From assembly GCA_016617495.1 (NCBI GenBank), contig WYCU01000011.1:1-52489 (forward strand): DNA of 52,489 bases. Direction: 5' to 3'. The DNA is from Azonexaceae bacterium s22. GTDB lineage: Bacteria; Pseudomonadota; Gammaproteobacteria; Burkholderiales; Rhodocyclaceae. Positions within the stretch are counted from its first letter, which is position 1, and every line of letters begins with the position of its first letter. Made by a program: the position numbers and the translations under genes. Under the pieces are notes generated by a model. The model ran no database searches. It was not told the origin of the DNA and saw nothing but the letters and a program-made list of their open reading frames with translations. This document shows, piece by piece, positions 36,690 through 46,437 of this stretch.

Positions 36690-38636
36690 TTATGCGGCAT
36701 TAAGTGCGACGACGTGAGGCAGGAGCAAGGCTCGCACCTTGCCGGCCACCTCTTCCAGCGACTGAATTTGCTGGGTCAGTTGTTTTTCAATCCCCTGCAA
36801 TTCAACGATCCGGTCTTCAAGCGTGTCGGTCGCCTGATGGATGCGCTTGATGCTTTCCAAGCGGCGCTTGAGCTGGACCTGATGCTCGCGCACCTGCGTT
36901 TCCATCGGCGCCATGATTGCGCGTAGCCAGGTTTCTGCATCCTTGTTGGCACGCTCAAACGCCCGGCGCACCTGCACCGCCACCTCCTCGAAGAATTTCT
37001 GGACGATGTGTCGCTTGTCGTTGGTCAGCAAGGTGCGCATGGTGTTGAGGTGCGTATTGCACCAAGCCTCCAGCCGATCCAGTTCCTTCTCGTAACGGAG
37101 CAGCGAAAAGGCGGCGGGCGTGCCGAGTTTCAGACCATGCTCGACTGAAAACTTTTTGTAAACCGCTTCCATCATGCTCTGAATTTCGCCAATCTCACCC
37201 GCCGATCGTGCCAACGCGTTGCGCGAACGACCAAAGAAGCCGCCCATGGCATCGGAAAGTGTGGAAGAGAAATTGGCTTCCAGCATGGCATTCCGGGTTT
37301 CCTGCGTCGTCTGACGAAGCGCATCCAGTCCGAGATGCCCGAAGAGATTATTGGTCAGCGTCGAAAAAATGCTGCGTACAGCGTAGTAGCGCTGCAGGCC
37401 GGACTCGAACTCGTCCTTTTCCGAACGCACCTTGCCCATCATGTACTCAACCACGCCTTTGTTCTTGCCGCGCAACTCGGTCAATTCGCCCAATTGCTCG
37501 CGCAGGCTGGACAATCGCGACTCGAGCAAGCCGCGCGTACGCAGACTGACATCGTGGAATTCATTTTCCGTGCTCTCGCGAACAATTTCCCGCTTGGCGG
37601 GAATCAGTTCACCCGAAAGTGCCGCCTCCAGGACCGGCAAGCGGCTACGGGAGAGAAGGCCACTATCGCCGTTGATCTTGGCCACCAGTCCTTTCTGCGC
37701 CGACACCGGGAAAATCTGCCGTTCCGGCAACTCCAGAATGCTGGCGCAGGAAGCCACCTGACGCGCAATTTCGGCATTGATTTCGGTAGCCGTTTTCAAC
37801 TCGTCCCACTGACCGTCAATCTTGTTCAGGACCACCATCCGGCCGCGCTTGCCCGCACCGCCCGAACCGACATGCTCCTTCCAGATGGCCAGATCGGATT
37901 GGGTCACGCCGGTATCTGCGGCAAGAATGAACAGCACGGCATGCGCATTCGGGAGCAGTGACAAGGTCAGCTCAGGTTCCGCCCCGATTGCATTCAGTCC
38001 CGGCGTATCGAGAATGACCAGCCCCTGCTTGAGCAAGGGATGGGGGAAATTGATGACGGCATGCCGCCAGCGGGGAATTTCGACCAGACCGTCTTCACCG
38101 ACGCGATACAGATCGCTCGAATCCTCGCCAACCTCAAACCCGAGACGCCCAGCCTCTTCCGGCGATACACGAAGGGTTTCGCTGACATGGCGCAAACCTT
38201 CCTGCATGACTTCGGCCGACTCCACATCGAGCGGTACGACACACCATTCGTCGGCAAAGCGCTTGTATTCCGAGACACTCGAATTGGAAGCGCGCGTCTG
38301 GATCGGCAACAGTTCGATGCGCGGCGCTTTCTGGGGATCGAACAACAGCTCGGTCGGGCACATCGTCGTACGCCCGGCCGAGGACGGCAGGATACGGCTG
38401 CCGTAATCGGCAAAGAAGATGGCGTTGATCAACTCCGATTTGCCACGGGAAAACTCGGCGACGAAGGCCACATTGAGCCGGTCTTCGCGCAGCCGCTCCA
38501 AAAGTTGCGACAACCGCAGGTCGCTCTGGGCATCGGCGAGGTCATTCGCCGCCAGCCAGCGCTGGAAATCGCCAAGACTGGCCGACAAACGGGTACGCCA
38601 TTCCGAGTAAGCAGCAAACTGATGGGCGAGCGACAT
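36690..38636 (-). CDS. Bacterial dynamin-like GTPase
   Basis: A 648-residue protein with a GTPase domain: P-loop E-F-S-R-G-K-S at 61-67, switch region S-S-A-G-R-T-T-M-C-P, D-T-P-G at 210-213 and N-K-I-D at 271-274. It is followed by long helical, coiled-coil regions (about 350-420 and 560-640) and a central hydrophobic patch with G-H-L-G-L-D-A-L. Bacterial dynamins bend or fuse membranes and may help in membrane repair or phage defence. There is only one, although many bacterial dynamins occur as pairs. It stands alone between the RTX gene and mutM. Its role here is unknown. Confidence 0.88.
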   Translation of the reverse strand: MSLAHQFAAYSEWRTRLSASLGDFQRWLAANDLADAQSDLRLSQLLERLREDRLNVAFVAEFSRGKSELINAIFFADYGSRILPSSAGRTTMCPTELLFDPQKAPRIELLPIQTRASNSSVSEYKRFADEWCVVPLDVESAEVMQEGLRHVSETLRVSPEEAGRLGFEVGEDSSDLYRVGEDGLVEIPRWRHAVINFPHPLLKQGLVILDTPGLNAIGAEPELTLSLLPNAHAVLFILAADTGVTQSDLAIWKEHVGSGGAGKRGRMVVLNKIDGQWDELKTATEINAEIARQVASCASILELPERQIFPVSAQKGLVAKINGDSGLLSRSRLPVLEAALSGELIPAKREIVRESTENEFHDVSLRTRGLLESRLSSLREQLGELTELRGKNKGVVEYMMGKVRSEKDEFESGLQRYYAVRSIFSTLTNNLFGHLGLDALRQTTQETRNAMLEANFSSTLSDAMGGFFGRSRNALARSAGEIGEIQSMMEAVYKKFSVEHGLKLGTPAAFSLLRYEKELDRLEAWCNTHLNTMRTLLTNDKRHIVQKFFEEVAVQVRRAFERANKDAETWLRAIMAPMETQVREHQVQLKRRLESIKRIHQATDTLEDRIVELQGIEKQLTQQIQSLEEVAGKVRALLLPHVVALNAA

Positions 38637-38698
38637 GGTTTTAACCTGAAGAACGGATTTCCAAATCTAGCACGAAAACAGGGGCTTGCCGGGCAAAT

Positions 38699-39523
38699 TT
38701 AATGCTGGCACCCAGGACAGTAATAGGTCGAGCGTCCCGCCTGCCGAATCTGGCGAATCACCCCACCGCAACGCACACAGGCTTCACCCGCCCGGTCATA
38801 GACGGCACTGCTCAACTGGAAGCATCCGGCTCCGCCATCGCTATGCACATAATCCCGGATGCTACTGCCGCCCGCGGCTATGGCATCGCTCAAGGTCTGG
38901 CGGATTGCCGGCACGAGCCGCTCGTAGCGCAGAAGGCTGATCCGGTTTGCCGCCCGCAGCGGCGAAATGGCGGCACGAAACAGACTTTCCGAAGCATAGA
39001 TATTGCCAATCCCGACCACGAGATGGCCATCCATCAGGAGCGGCTTGATCGGCGTGCCGCGCTTTCTCGCGATGTCGTAAAGCCAGGCAGCGGTAAATCC
39101 GTCGTCCAGCGGTTCGATGCCGAGAACACCGAGCAATGGATGCAGTGCCCCTTGGCCGGGTTGCCAGAAAACGGCCCCGAAGCGGCGCGGATCGGCAAGC
39201 CGAAGGGTCGTGTCAGCAAACAGAAGATCGAAATGATCGTGTGGCCCCGGCGGCAAATCCGGCGGCACAAAGCGCAAATTGCCGCTCATGCCAAGGTGGA
39301 TCACCAGACTGCCCGCCTCGTGCCCGCCTTCGCAGTCGATCAACAGATACTTCCCGCGCCGACGAACCGAATGGATGCGCGCCCCGGCCAGACGCGCCCC
39401 CAGGTCAGGGTCCAGCGGGATGCGCAAGCGCGGGGCGCGCGTCACCGCCCCGACAATGATCTGCCCCTCGACCTCCGGCGCGATCCCGCGCCGGCAAACC
39501 TCCACCTCAGGCAACTCCGGCAT
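38699..39523 (-). CDS. mutM: Formamidopyrimidine-DNA glycosylase
   Basis: A 274-residue glycosylase with the catalytic N-terminus P-E-L-P-E-V-E after the initiator Met, the H2TH region with V-G-I-G-N-I-Y-A-S-E and a C-terminal zinc finger C-V-R-C ... C-P-G-C. It excises oxidised purines such as 8-oxoguanine from DNA. All key residues are present. It is divergent from the TPR-lolB-ispE operon. Confidence 0.97.
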   Translation of the reverse strand: MPELPEVEVCRRGIAPEVEGQIIVGAVTRAPRLRIPLDPDLGARLAGARIHSVRRRGKYLLIDCEGGHEAGSLVIHLGMSGNLRFVPPDLPPGPHDHFDLLFADTTLRLADPRRFGAVFWQPGQGALHPLLGVLGIEPLDDGFTAAWLYDIARKRGTPIKPLLMDGHLVVGIGNIYASESLFRAAISPLRAANRISLLRYERLVPAIRQTLSDAIAAGGSSIRDYVHSDGGAGCFQLSSAVYDRAGEACVRCGGVIRQIRQAGRSTYYCPGCQH

Positions 39524-39561
39524 TGCTTGTTCCCTCGCTCAAACCCAAATAACATCCTGCA

Positions 39562-41316
39562 ATGACCACATTTAAGCATTTCGACCCCAATCACGGAACG
39601 TCCCGCCCGATGGCTACCCGACTGATCGCCGCTGCACTCGCCATGGCACTGGCTTTTCCCGCTTTCGCCGCCGGAGACAAGCCGGCCCGCAAGCCCTCTC
39701 GCGCCGTAGCGGCCGGCAGCAGCTACGGCGAGGAAGACCTCGTGGCGCGTACGGTATTCCAGGCGCTGGTCGGCGACCTGGCGCTCCAGCGCGGCGACAC
39801 GGCCATCGCGATCAGTGCATGGGTCGACCTTGCCCGACGCACCCGCGACCCGAAGGTGATTGCCCGCGCCATCGAGGTCACCGCCAGCGCCCGTCAGTTT
39901 GAGCAGGCCCTGGAGCTGACCCGGCTTTGGCTTGAAGTCGAGCCCGACTCGACCAAGGCCCGGCAGACCGAGTCCTCGCTCCTGTTGTTGGCGAATCGCA
40001 CCGACGATCTTGCACCGCAACTGAGCCAGTTGCTTGAACAGGATCGCGCCAACCTGCCGGCAAACCTGATGCAACTCAACCGCATCCTGCACCGCCATAC
40101 CGACAAACAGGCCATCCAGCGCCTTATTGACCGCGTCGCCATGCCGTATGTCGACATCCCTGAGGCTCACTTCGCCATGGGGCTGGCGGCCATGAATGCA
40201 GACGACGATCTGCGCGCGCAAAACGAGTTTTCCCGCGCGCTGCAGCTCCGCCCGGACTGGGAAGCCGCCGCGATTGCCCGCGCCCAGGTCCTGGCTCGCC
40301 ACGGCAATGCCGGCGCGATTGCCAGCCTGGATCAATTCGTCGCCAATAACCCCAGCGCGAAGGACGCCCGCCTGACGCTGGCCCGCCTGTTGATCGTGGA
40401 GCGGCGCTACGAAGAAGCCAACAAGCACTTCGACCGTCTGCGCGCCGACTACCCGGACGACCCGGACGTCATTTACCCGGCTGCGATCCTTGCTTTGCAG
40501 CAAGGCGATCTCGATACGAGTCGCCAATTACTGGAAAAATTGCTGGCCAGCGATTTCAAGGACAAGAACACGCTGCATTATTTTCTTGGCCAGATCGACG
40601 AGCAACAAAAGCGCCTGGATGCCGCCATCGAACACTTCACCCAGGTAACCGGGGGAGACCAGTACATTGCCGCGCGAGCACGGGCTGCCCAGATCCTGAT
40701 GCAACAAGGCAAGACCGACGAGGCACGCAAGCTGCTCCACGCCGAGAACGCCTCCGCCGAAGAACAGGCCCAACTCAGCATCGCCGAAGCCCAGCTCCTG
40801 CGTGACGCCGGTCGCGCAGAAGAAGGCTACGCAGCGCTCGAAGCTGCGCTGAAACGCCAACCGGACAACCCGGAACTACTTTACGAAACCGCATTGACCG
40901 CCGAACGCCAAGGCAAGCCCGAGGTAATGGAACGCCATCTGCGCCGCTTGCTCGAAGTGAAACCGGATCATGCCCACGCACTCAATGCACTGGGCTATTC
41001 CTACGCCGACCGCAATATGCGGCTCGACGAAGCGCAAGCGCTCATCGACAAGGCGCGCGCACTCGCCCCGGACGACCCATTCATTATGGACAGCGCCGGT
41101 TGGGTACTGTTTCGCCAAGGCAAATACGACGAAGCGCTCAAGACCCTTGAAACGGCTTACGGCATCAAAGCCGATCCGGAAATCGCCGCCCATCTCGGCG
41201 AAGTCCTCTGGACCATGGGCCGCAAGGACGAAGCGCGCACGCTCCTGCGCAGCGCAGCGACCAAATTCCCGGACAGTGCCATTCTTGCCGAGGCGATACG
41301 GAAATTCGCCCCTTGA
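39562..41316 (+). CDS. Exported tetratricopeptide-repeat protein upstream of lolB
   Basis: 584 residues from ATG 39562. ATG 39610 (568 residues) is an alternative that puts the signal peptide M-A-T-R-L-I-A-A-A-L-A-M-A-L-A at the very start and has GGAA upstream. The mature part is a solenoid of about 14 TPR-like helical pairs; clear units are near 215, 340, 405 and 470-540 (A-L-N-A-L-G-Y-S-Y-A-D-R, D-S-A-G-W-V-L-F-R-Q-G). Such proteins precede lolB and ispE in many betaproteobacteria and are thought to be periplasmic scaffolds. The stop overlaps lolB (TTGA). Confidence 0.88.
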   Translation: MTTFKHFDPNHGTSRPMATRLIAAALAMALAFPAFAAGDKPARKPSRAVAAGSSYGEEDLVARTVFQALVGDLALQRGDTAIAISAWVDLARRTRDPKVIARAIEVTASARQFEQALELTRLWLEVEPDSTKARQTESSLLLLANRTDDLAPQLSQLLEQDRANLPANLMQLNRILHRHTDKQAIQRLIDRVAMPYVDIPEAHFAMGLAAMNADDDLRAQNEFSRALQLRPDWEAAAIARAQVLARHGNAGAIASLDQFVANNPSAKDARLTLARLLIVERRYEEANKHFDRLRADYPDDPDVIYPAAILALQQGDLDTSRQLLEKLLASDFKDKNTLHYFLGQIDEQQKRLDAAIEHFTQVTGGDQYIAARARAAQILMQQGKTDEARKLLHAENASAEEQAQLSIAEAQLLRDAGRAEEGYAALEAALKRQPDNPELLYETALTAERQGKPEVMERHLRRLLEVKPDHAHALNALGYSYADRNMRLDEAQALIDKARALAPDDPFIMDSAGWVLFRQGKYDEALKTLETAYGIKADPEIAAHLGEVLWTMGRKDEARTLLRSAATKFPDSAILAEAIRKFAP

Positions 41317-41882
41317 AGACGTCGACCGCGACAATCGCGCTCTGCGTGCTGGTCGCCGCGTGCGCCGGCACGCCGAAGCCGCAAGCTGCCCGCGATGCGC
41401 TGGACGCATTCGAACTGGAAGCCCGCTTTGCCCTGCGCATCCAGCCCCCGGATCGCCCCCTGGAAACGTCGGGCGGACGCCTGACCTGGGAACACCGTGA
41501 CGGACGCGATCGTATTTTCATCGCCAATCCGCTTGGCATCGGGCTGGCCGAAATCGACAGCACCCCGGGCACAGCCCGCCTCGTGACCGCCGACGGCCAA
41601 ACCCGGGAATCCGACGATGCCGACGCCCTCATGCAGGAAGTCACCGGCGAAAGACTGCCAGTACGCCAGCTGCCTTCCTGGTTGCTCGGCCGCCCGGGAC
41701 CGCAGGGAAAGCTTGCCCACGACCCCCTCGGACGCCCCCTGACGCTGACGGACCAGGGCTGGACACTCGATTTCACTTATGCGGACAGCACGCCCGAGGC
41801 ACTGCCCGACAGCATGACCTTGCGCCGCAGCGAGCACATTGAACTGCGTCTGCGCATCGAAGAATGGAAAACATCGCCATGA
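41313..41882 (+). CDS. lolB: Outer membrane lipoprotein LolB
   Basis: A 189-residue lipoprotein starting at TTG 41313. The signal peptide M-K-T-S-T-A-T-I-A-L-C-V-L ends at lipobox V-A-A-C (Cys17). The mature part has the LolB pattern F-E-L-E-A-R-F-A-L-R, G-G-R-L-T-W-E-H and the loop L-P-S-W-L-L-G-R-P. LolB receives lipoproteins from LolA and inserts them into the outer membrane. A dispersed-repeat copy encodes part of the signal peptide. It overlaps the TPR gene and ispE. Confidence 0.93.
   Translation: MKTSTATIALCVLVAACAGTPKPQAARDALDAFELEARFALRIQPPDRPLETSGGRLTWEHRDGRDRIFIANPLGIGLAEIDSTPGTARLVTADGQTRESDDADALMQEVTGERLPVRQLPSWLLGRPGPQGKLAHDPLGRPLTLTDQGWTLDFTYADSTPEALPDSMTLRRSEHIELRLRIEEWKTSP
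41321..41336 (+). repeat. Dispersed 16-base repeat, copy 7 (exact, in the lolB signal peptide)
   Basis: Exact GTCGACCGCGACAATC starting 8 bases after the lolB start codon. It encodes S-T-A-T-I. Confidence 0.75.
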
Positions 41883-42724
41883 CCGCGTGGAACTGGGACT
41901 GCGACTGGCCTGCGCCAGCCAAGCTCAATCTCTTCCTTCATGTCGTGGGACGCCGCCCCGACGGCTACCACCTGCTGCAAACCGTCTTTCGCTTCATCGA
42001 CCGCCAGGACACCCTGCGCTTTACGCCGCGTGACGACGACCAGATCGTGCTGGACAACCCGCTGCCCAATGTCGCCCCCGAAGACGACCTGACCGTACGC
42101 GCGGCGCGTCTCCTGCAACAACATTGCGCGATCCGCAAGGGTGTCAACATCGCGCTGGAAAAACGGCTGCCCATGGGCGGCGGGCTCGGCGGTGGCTCCT
42201 CGGACGCTGCCACCGTGCTGCTCGCCCTCAATCAGCTCTGGCAATGCGGCCTCTCCCGGCCGACGCTGGAACAACTCGGTCTGACGCTCGGTGCCGACGT
42301 CCCGGTCTTTGTCCATGGCCGCAATACCTTTGCCGAAGGTGTCGGTGAACGGTTCACACCAGTCGAACTTCCGGAAGGCAGCTATCTGGTATTGCACCCG
42401 CCAGCCCAAGTGCCCACCGGAACCATCTTTGGCGCCGCCGAGCTGTGCCGAAGCACGCCCCGCATCGAACCGACCGAATGGCGACACGGCCAAGGGCACA
42501 ACGATCTCGAACCTGTCGCCTGCACACACTTCCCCGAAGTGGCCGAATACCTGGCGTGGCTACGCCGCCTGGTGCCGGGCGCCATGATGACCGGCTCGGG
42601 CGCCTGCGTCTTTGCCGAGTTCCCTGACCGTCCGGCCGCGGAAGCGGCGCTGGCCAGCAAACCGCCCACCATGGCGGGCTGGGTCGCCGATGGTCTGGCG
42701 GCCCATCCATTGGCCGACCTGTAG
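41879..42724 (+). CDS. ispE: 4-diphosphocytidyl-2-C-methyl-D-erythritol kinase
   Basis: A 281-residue GHMP kinase. ATG 41879 overlaps the lolB stop (ATGA); ATG 41864 would add five residues. Residues seen: P-A-P-A-K-L-N-L-F-L with Lys15, the ATP loop L-P-M-G-G-G-L-G-G-G-S-S-D-A-A, catalytic Asp140 in G-A-D-V-P-V-F and M-T-G-S-G-A-C-V-F at the end. It phosphorylates the CDP-ME intermediate of the MEP isoprenoid pathway. Confidence 0.96.
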   Translation: MTAWNWDCDWPAPAKLNLFLHVVGRRPDGYHLLQTVFRFIDRQDTLRFTPRDDDQIVLDNPLPNVAPEDDLTVRAARLLQQHCAIRKGVNIALEKRLPMGGGLGGGSSDAATVLLALNQLWQCGLSRPTLEQLGLTLGADVPVFVHGRNTFAEGVGERFTPVELPEGSYLVLHPPAQVPTGTIFGAAELCRSTPRIEPTEWRHGQGHNDLEPVACTHFPEVAEYLAWLRRLVPGAMMTGSGACVFAEFPDRPAAEAALASKPPTMAGWVADGLAAHPLADL

Positions 42725-42843
42725 CCCAGCGTTGAAGCCAAAAACACGCAATGCCACTTTTTTCCGAAAAACACTGGATTTAATTCGGAATCTCCGATAA
42801 TATGCGCGCCTCGTTCGCACGTGAACCCGTACGAACAACCCGC

Positions 42844-42920
42844 AGGGGAGTCGCCAAGTTGGTCAAGGCACCGGATTTTGATTCCGGCATTCGAAGGTTC
42901 GAATCCTTCTTCCCCTGCCA
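42844..42920 (+). tRNA. tRNA-Gln (anticodon UUG)
   Basis: A complete cloverleaf of 77 bases with encoded CCA. The acceptor arms are AGGGGAG and TTCCCCT (one G-U pair), with discriminator G. The anticodon stem CCGGA/TCCGG encloses loop TTTTGAT with TTG. The T stem is GAAGG/CCTTC around TTCGAAT. It lies between ispE and prs, the usual betaproteobacterial place. The preceding 119 bases hold an A/T-rich stretch with GATAAT (42796-42801), a possible -10 element. Confidence 0.96.
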
Positions 42921-43006
42921 GCATTTCTGTCGGGCAGGTCGCAAAACCTGCCCGAATTTCATTGTGGCGGGCAAAACAGCACAACGCGGTCCGAAGGGAA
43001 GTGAAC

Positions 43007-43957
43007 ATGGCCTATAACAGCCTGATGGTCTTCACCGGCAACGCCAACCCAAAACTGGCAGCCGATGTCGCAACCCAGCTCAACGTCGACTTGGGAAGAG
43101 CCAATGTCGGTCGCTTCTCCGATGGCGAAGTGTCCGTCGAACTTCAGGAACACGTGCGCGGACGTGACATTTTCGTCCTGCAATCCACCTGCGCCCCCTG
43201 CAATGACAACCTGATGGAACTGCTGGTCGTCGTCGACGCGCTCAAGCGCGCTTCCGCCGGCCGCATTACCGCCGCCATTCCCTACTTCGGCTACGCCCGT
43301 CAGGACCGCCGCCCGCGCTCCTCGCGCGTGCCCATCGCCGCCAAACTGGTCGCCAACATGCTGGCCGCCTCTGGCGTCGACCGCGTGCTGACCATGGATT
43401 TGCACGCCGAACAGATTCAGGGCTTTTTCGACATCCCGGTCGATAACATTTACGCCTTGCCGATTCTGCTCGAAGACATCAGGAAGCAGCATTACGAGAA
43501 CCCGATGGTCGTTTCCCCGGATCACGGCGGTGTCGTCCGCGCCCGTTCGCTGGCCAAGCGCCTGGAATGCGATCTGGCGATCATCGACAAGCGCCGTCCG
43601 AAGGCCAACGTCTCCGAAGTGATGAACATCATCGGTGACGTCAGCGGCCGTACCTGCATCATCATGGATGACATGGTGGATACCGCCGGTACCCTGTGCA
43701 AGGCCGCTACTGCCCTCAAGGCCAACGGTGCCAAGCAGGTCGTAGCCTATTGCACGCATCCGGTGCTCTCCGGCCCTGCAGTCGAACGCGTCAACACTTC
43801 CGACCTGGATGCGCTGGTTGTGACCGACACCATCCCGCTGCGTGACGATGCAGCCGCTTCGCCGCGGATCCGTCAATTGTCGGTTGCCGACCTGCTGGCC
43901 GAGACCATCCGCCGCATCAGCAACGATGATTCTGTTTCGTCCCTGTTTATCGACTAA
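43007..43957 (+). CDS. prs: Ribose-phosphate pyrophosphokinase
   Basis: A 316-residue synthetase. ATG 43007 follows AAGGGA and gives [14 protein letters not shown]; a longer frame would run through the tRNA. Motifs are [35 protein letters not shown] and the PRPP loop [11 protein letters not shown]. It makes PRPP for nucleotide, His and Trp synthesis. Confidence 0.97.
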   Translation: MAYNSLMVFTGNANPKLAADVATQLNVDLGRANVGRFSDGEVSVELQEHVRGRDIFVLQSTCAPCNDNLMELLVVVDALKRASAGRITAAIPYFGYARQDRRPRSSRVPIAAKLVANMLAASGVDRVLTMDLHAEQIQGFFDIPVDNIYALPILLEDIRKQHYENPMVVSPDHGGVVRARSLAKRLECDLAIIDKRRPKANVSEVMNIIGDVSGRTCIIMDDMVDTAGTLCKAATALKANGAKQVVAYCTHPVLSGPAVERVNTSDLDALVVTDTIPLRDDAAASPRIRQLSVADLLAETIRRISNDDSVSSLFID

Positions 43958-43969
43958 GTTTTTTTAACC

Positions 43970-44002
43970 TTCCCGTTCTGGTCGCGGTCCGGGAAAATTT
44001 TT
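43970..44002 (+). terminator. Terminator-like hairpin in the prs-rplY gap
   Basis: TTCCCG (43970-43975) and CGGGAA (43990-43995) form 6-base arms with a 14-base loop, followed by AATTTTT and then the rplY ribosome site (GGAG, 44003-44006). It may weaken read-through from prs or fold the rplY leader. Confidence 0.4.
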
Positions 44003-44013
44003 GGAGTATCCCC

Positions 44014-44619
44014 ATGCAATTCGAAGTTATCGCTTCTGCACGCAGCGTACAGGGTTCGGGTGCGAGCCGCCGCCTGCGCCGTGCCGGCACCGTTCCGGGT
44101 ATCGTCTATGGTGGCGACGCCGCCCCGGTGGCCATCGAAACCAACCACAATGACTTGGTTCTGAAGCTGAAGAAGGAAGCCTTCCATTCTTCCATCATCA
44201 ACCTCGTCATCGACGGCAAGAAGGAACAAGTCCTGCTGCGCGACTACCAGACGCACGCCTACAAGCTGCTGGTCCTGCACGTCGATTTCCAGCGCGTTGA
44301 TGCCACGCACGAACTGCACATCAAGGTGCCGCTGCACTTCATCAACGAAGAAAATGCCCCGGGCGTCAAGCTGGGCGGCGGCCTGGTCAACCACGTCACC
44401 ACCGAACTGGACATCCACTGTCTGGCCAAGGACCTGCCCGAGTTCATCGAAGTTGACCTCGGCGCCCTGAAGGTTGGCGAAAACATCCACGCTTCCCAAG
44501 TCAAGCTGCCGGCCGGTGTGGCCCTGGTCAAGCATGGCGAAGACGACCCGATCATTGCCGGCATCGTCGGCAAGGGCGGCGCTCAGGAAGCTGAAGAAGG
44601 CGCAGCGGCTGCCGAGTAA
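44014..44619 (+). CDS. rplY: 50S ribosomal protein L25 (long CTC form)
   Basis: 201 residues: an N-terminal L25 domain (1-95, with R[24 protein letters not shown]) and the C-terminal beta domain of the TL5/CTC type, ending in an acidic Ala/Glu tail. It binds 5S rRNA. GGAG lies seven bases before the ATG. Gene order prs-rplY-pth-ychF is conserved. Confidence 0.96.
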   Translation: MQFEVIASARSVQGSGASRRLRRAGTVPGIVYGGDAAPVAIETNHNDLVLKLKKEAFHSSIINLVIDGKKEQVLLRDYQTHAYKLLVLHVDFQRVDATHELHIKVPLHFINEENAPGVKLGGGLVNHVTTELDIHCLAKDLPEFIEVDLGALKVGENIHASQVKLPAGVALVKHGEDDPIIAGIVGKGGAQEAEEGAAAAE

Positions 44620-44640
44620 TTCGCGCATCTCTGCTGCTTT

Positions 44641-44674
44641 GGCCGCCGCAGGCAAAATGCCCCGGCGGCCTTTT
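44641..44674 (+). terminator. Possible terminator between rplY and pth
   Basis: GGCCGCC (44641-44647) and GGCGGCC (44664-44670) pair, with an inner GGCA/TGCC hairpin in the loop, followed by four T. Confidence 0.55.
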
Positions 44675-44687
44675 CACGACTGAATCC

Positions 44688-45266
44688 ATGAACGCTCCCC
44701 GCCTGATCGTCGGCCTCGGTAACCCGGGCCTGGAATACGAAGCGACCCGTCATAATGTCGGGTTCTGGTTCGTCGACCAGTTGGCCGACCAACTCAAGGT
44801 ACAACTCGCGCCGCAATCCAAGTTTTTCGGCCGCGCTGCGCGCCACGGGGATTGCTGGTTGCTCCAGCCGACAACCTTCATGAACCGTTCCGGCCAGGCC
44901 GTGGCTGCGCTCGCCAATTTTTACAAGATTCCCGCCGACGAAATCCTGGTCATCCACGATGAACTGGACCTCCCGCCCGGTGGCATTCGCCTCAAGCAAG
45001 GCGGCGGAAACGGGGGCCACAATGGGCTCAAGGACATTCAGGCCAAACTGGGGACGCCGGACTTCTGGCGTCTGCGCCTGGGTATCGGCCACCCCCGCAC
45101 GCTGGGACTGGCGCAGCAAGTCGTCGATTTCGTGCTGCACCCACCGCGCAAGGAAGAAATGCCCGACATCGAGCAGGCCCTCCATCGTTGCCTGCTGGCC
45201 TGGCCCCGAATCTCTGCCGGAGACTATGCCGGCGCCCAGCAACAGTTGCACGGCAAAGCCGTCTAA
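44688..45266 (+). CDS. pth: Peptidyl-tRNA hydrolase
   Basis: A 192-residue enzyme with I-V-G-L-G-N-P-G, catalytic His22 in T-R-H-N-V-G, the F-M-N-R-S-G motif, and D-E-L-D-L-P-P-G with [11 protein letters not shown]. It releases peptides from peptidyl-tRNA dropped by ribosomes. It lies nine bases before ychF. Confidence 0.97.
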   Translation: MNAPRLIVGLGNPGLEYEATRHNVGFWFVDQLADQLKVQLAPQSKFFGRAARHGDCWLLQPTTFMNRSGQAVAALANFYKIPADEILVIHDELDLPPGGIRLKQGGGNGGHNGLKDIQAKLGTPDFWRLRLGIGHPRTLGLAQQVVDFVLHPPRKEEMPDIEQALHRCLLAWPRISAGDYAGAQQQLHGKAV

Positions 45267-45275
45267 GGAAAACAC

Positions 45276-46367
45276 ATGTCTCTGAAATGCGGTATCGTCG
45301 GTCTCCCGAACGTCGGCAAGTCCACCCTCTTCAACGCGCTGACCAAGGCCGGCATTGAAGCGGCCAACTACCCCTTCTGCACCATCGAACCGAACGTCGG
45401 CATCGTCGAAGTGCCGGACCCCCGCCTCAAGGCGCTGTCGGAAATCGTCAAGCCGCAAAAGGTCCAGCCGGCCATCGTCGAGTTCGTCGATATTGCCGGG
45501 CTGGTTGCCGGTGCCTCCAAGGGTGAAGGCCTGGGCAACCAGTTCCTCGCCAATATCCGCGAAACCGATGCCATCGTTCATGTCGTACGTTGTTTTGACG
45601 ACCCGAACGTAGTTCACGTTTCGGGCAGCGTTGATCCGATCCGCGACATCGAAGTTATCGACACGGAATTGGCCCTCGCCGACATGTCGACCGTGGAAAA
45701 GGCGCTGAACCGCTACAAGCGTCCGGCCAATTCCGGCGACAAGGAAGCCAAAATTCTGGTCGCCGTGCTGGAAAAGTGCTTTGCCCAGCTCGACCAAGGC
45801 AAGGCCGTGCGCGGGCTCGATCTGTCCAAGGAGGAATGGGCCAGCCTCAAGCCCTTCTGCCTGATCACCGCCAAGCCAGTGCTCTACGCCGCCAACGTGG
45901 CCGAAGATGGCTTCACTGACAATCCGCTGCTGGCCAAGGTCGAAGCCCATGCCGCCGCCGAAGGTTCGCAGGTCGTCGCGCTGTGCGCCTCGATCGAAGC
46001 CGAAATCGCCGATCTGGACGATGCCGACAAAGTCGAATTCCTCGAATCCATGGGCCTGCACGAAGCCGGCCTCGACCGCCTGATCCGTGCCGGCTACCAG
46101 TTGCTCGGCCTGCAGACCTACTTCACGGCCGGGGTCAAGGAAGTGCGTGCCTGGACCATCCATAAGGGCGACACCGCACCGCAAGCCGCAGGCGTCATCC
46201 ACACCGACTTCGAGCGCGGCTTCATCCGTGCCCAGACCATTGCCTACGACGACTTCATCGCCTTCAAGGGCGAAGCCGGCGCCAAAGAGGCCGGCAAGAT
46301 GCGCGCCGAAGGCAAGGAATACGTGGTCAAGGATGGCGACGTGATGAACTTCCTGTTCAACGTCTGA
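45276..46367 (+). CDS. ychF: Redox-regulated ATPase YchF
   Basis: A 363-residue Obg-family protein with P-loop G-L-P-N-V-G-K-S at 9-16, D-I-A-G-L-V in place of the usual switch, and the N-x-x-E type specificity motif characteristic of ATP binding. The C-terminal TGS domain has [14 protein letters not shown]. It binds ribosomes and responds to oxidative stress. A hairpin terminator follows. Confidence 0.97.
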   Translation: MSLKCGIVGLPNVGKSTLFNALTKAGIEAANYPFCTIEPNVGIVEVPDPRLKALSEIVKPQKVQPAIVEFVDIAGLVAGASKGEGLGNQFLANIRETDAIVHVVRCFDDPNVVHVSGSVDPIRDIEVIDTELALADMSTVEKALNRYKRPANSGDKEAKILVAVLEKCFAQLDQGKAVRGLDLSKEEWASLKPFCLITAKPVLYAANVAEDGFTDNPLLAKVEAHAAAEGSQVVALCASIEAEIADLDDADKVEFLESMGLHEAGLDRLIRAGYQLLGLQTYFTAGVKEVRAWTIHKGDTAPQAAGVIHTDFERGFIRAQTIAYDDFIAFKGEAGAKEAGKMRAEGKEYVVKDGDVMNFLFNV

Positions 46368-46407
46368 TCGACGAGCGATTCCACGGCCCCGTCCGGGTCG
46401 CTAAAAT

Positions 46408-46433
46408 GGGGAGCTTTACGGCTCCCTTTTTTT
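46408..46433 (+). terminator. Rho-independent terminator after ychF, ending 4 bases before the next start
   Basis: GGGAGC (46409-46414) and GCTCCC (46421-46426) enclose a 6-base loop, followed by seven T. The T-run ends just before the OYE start codon at 46438. Confidence 0.85.
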
Positions 46434-46437
46434 CGTC

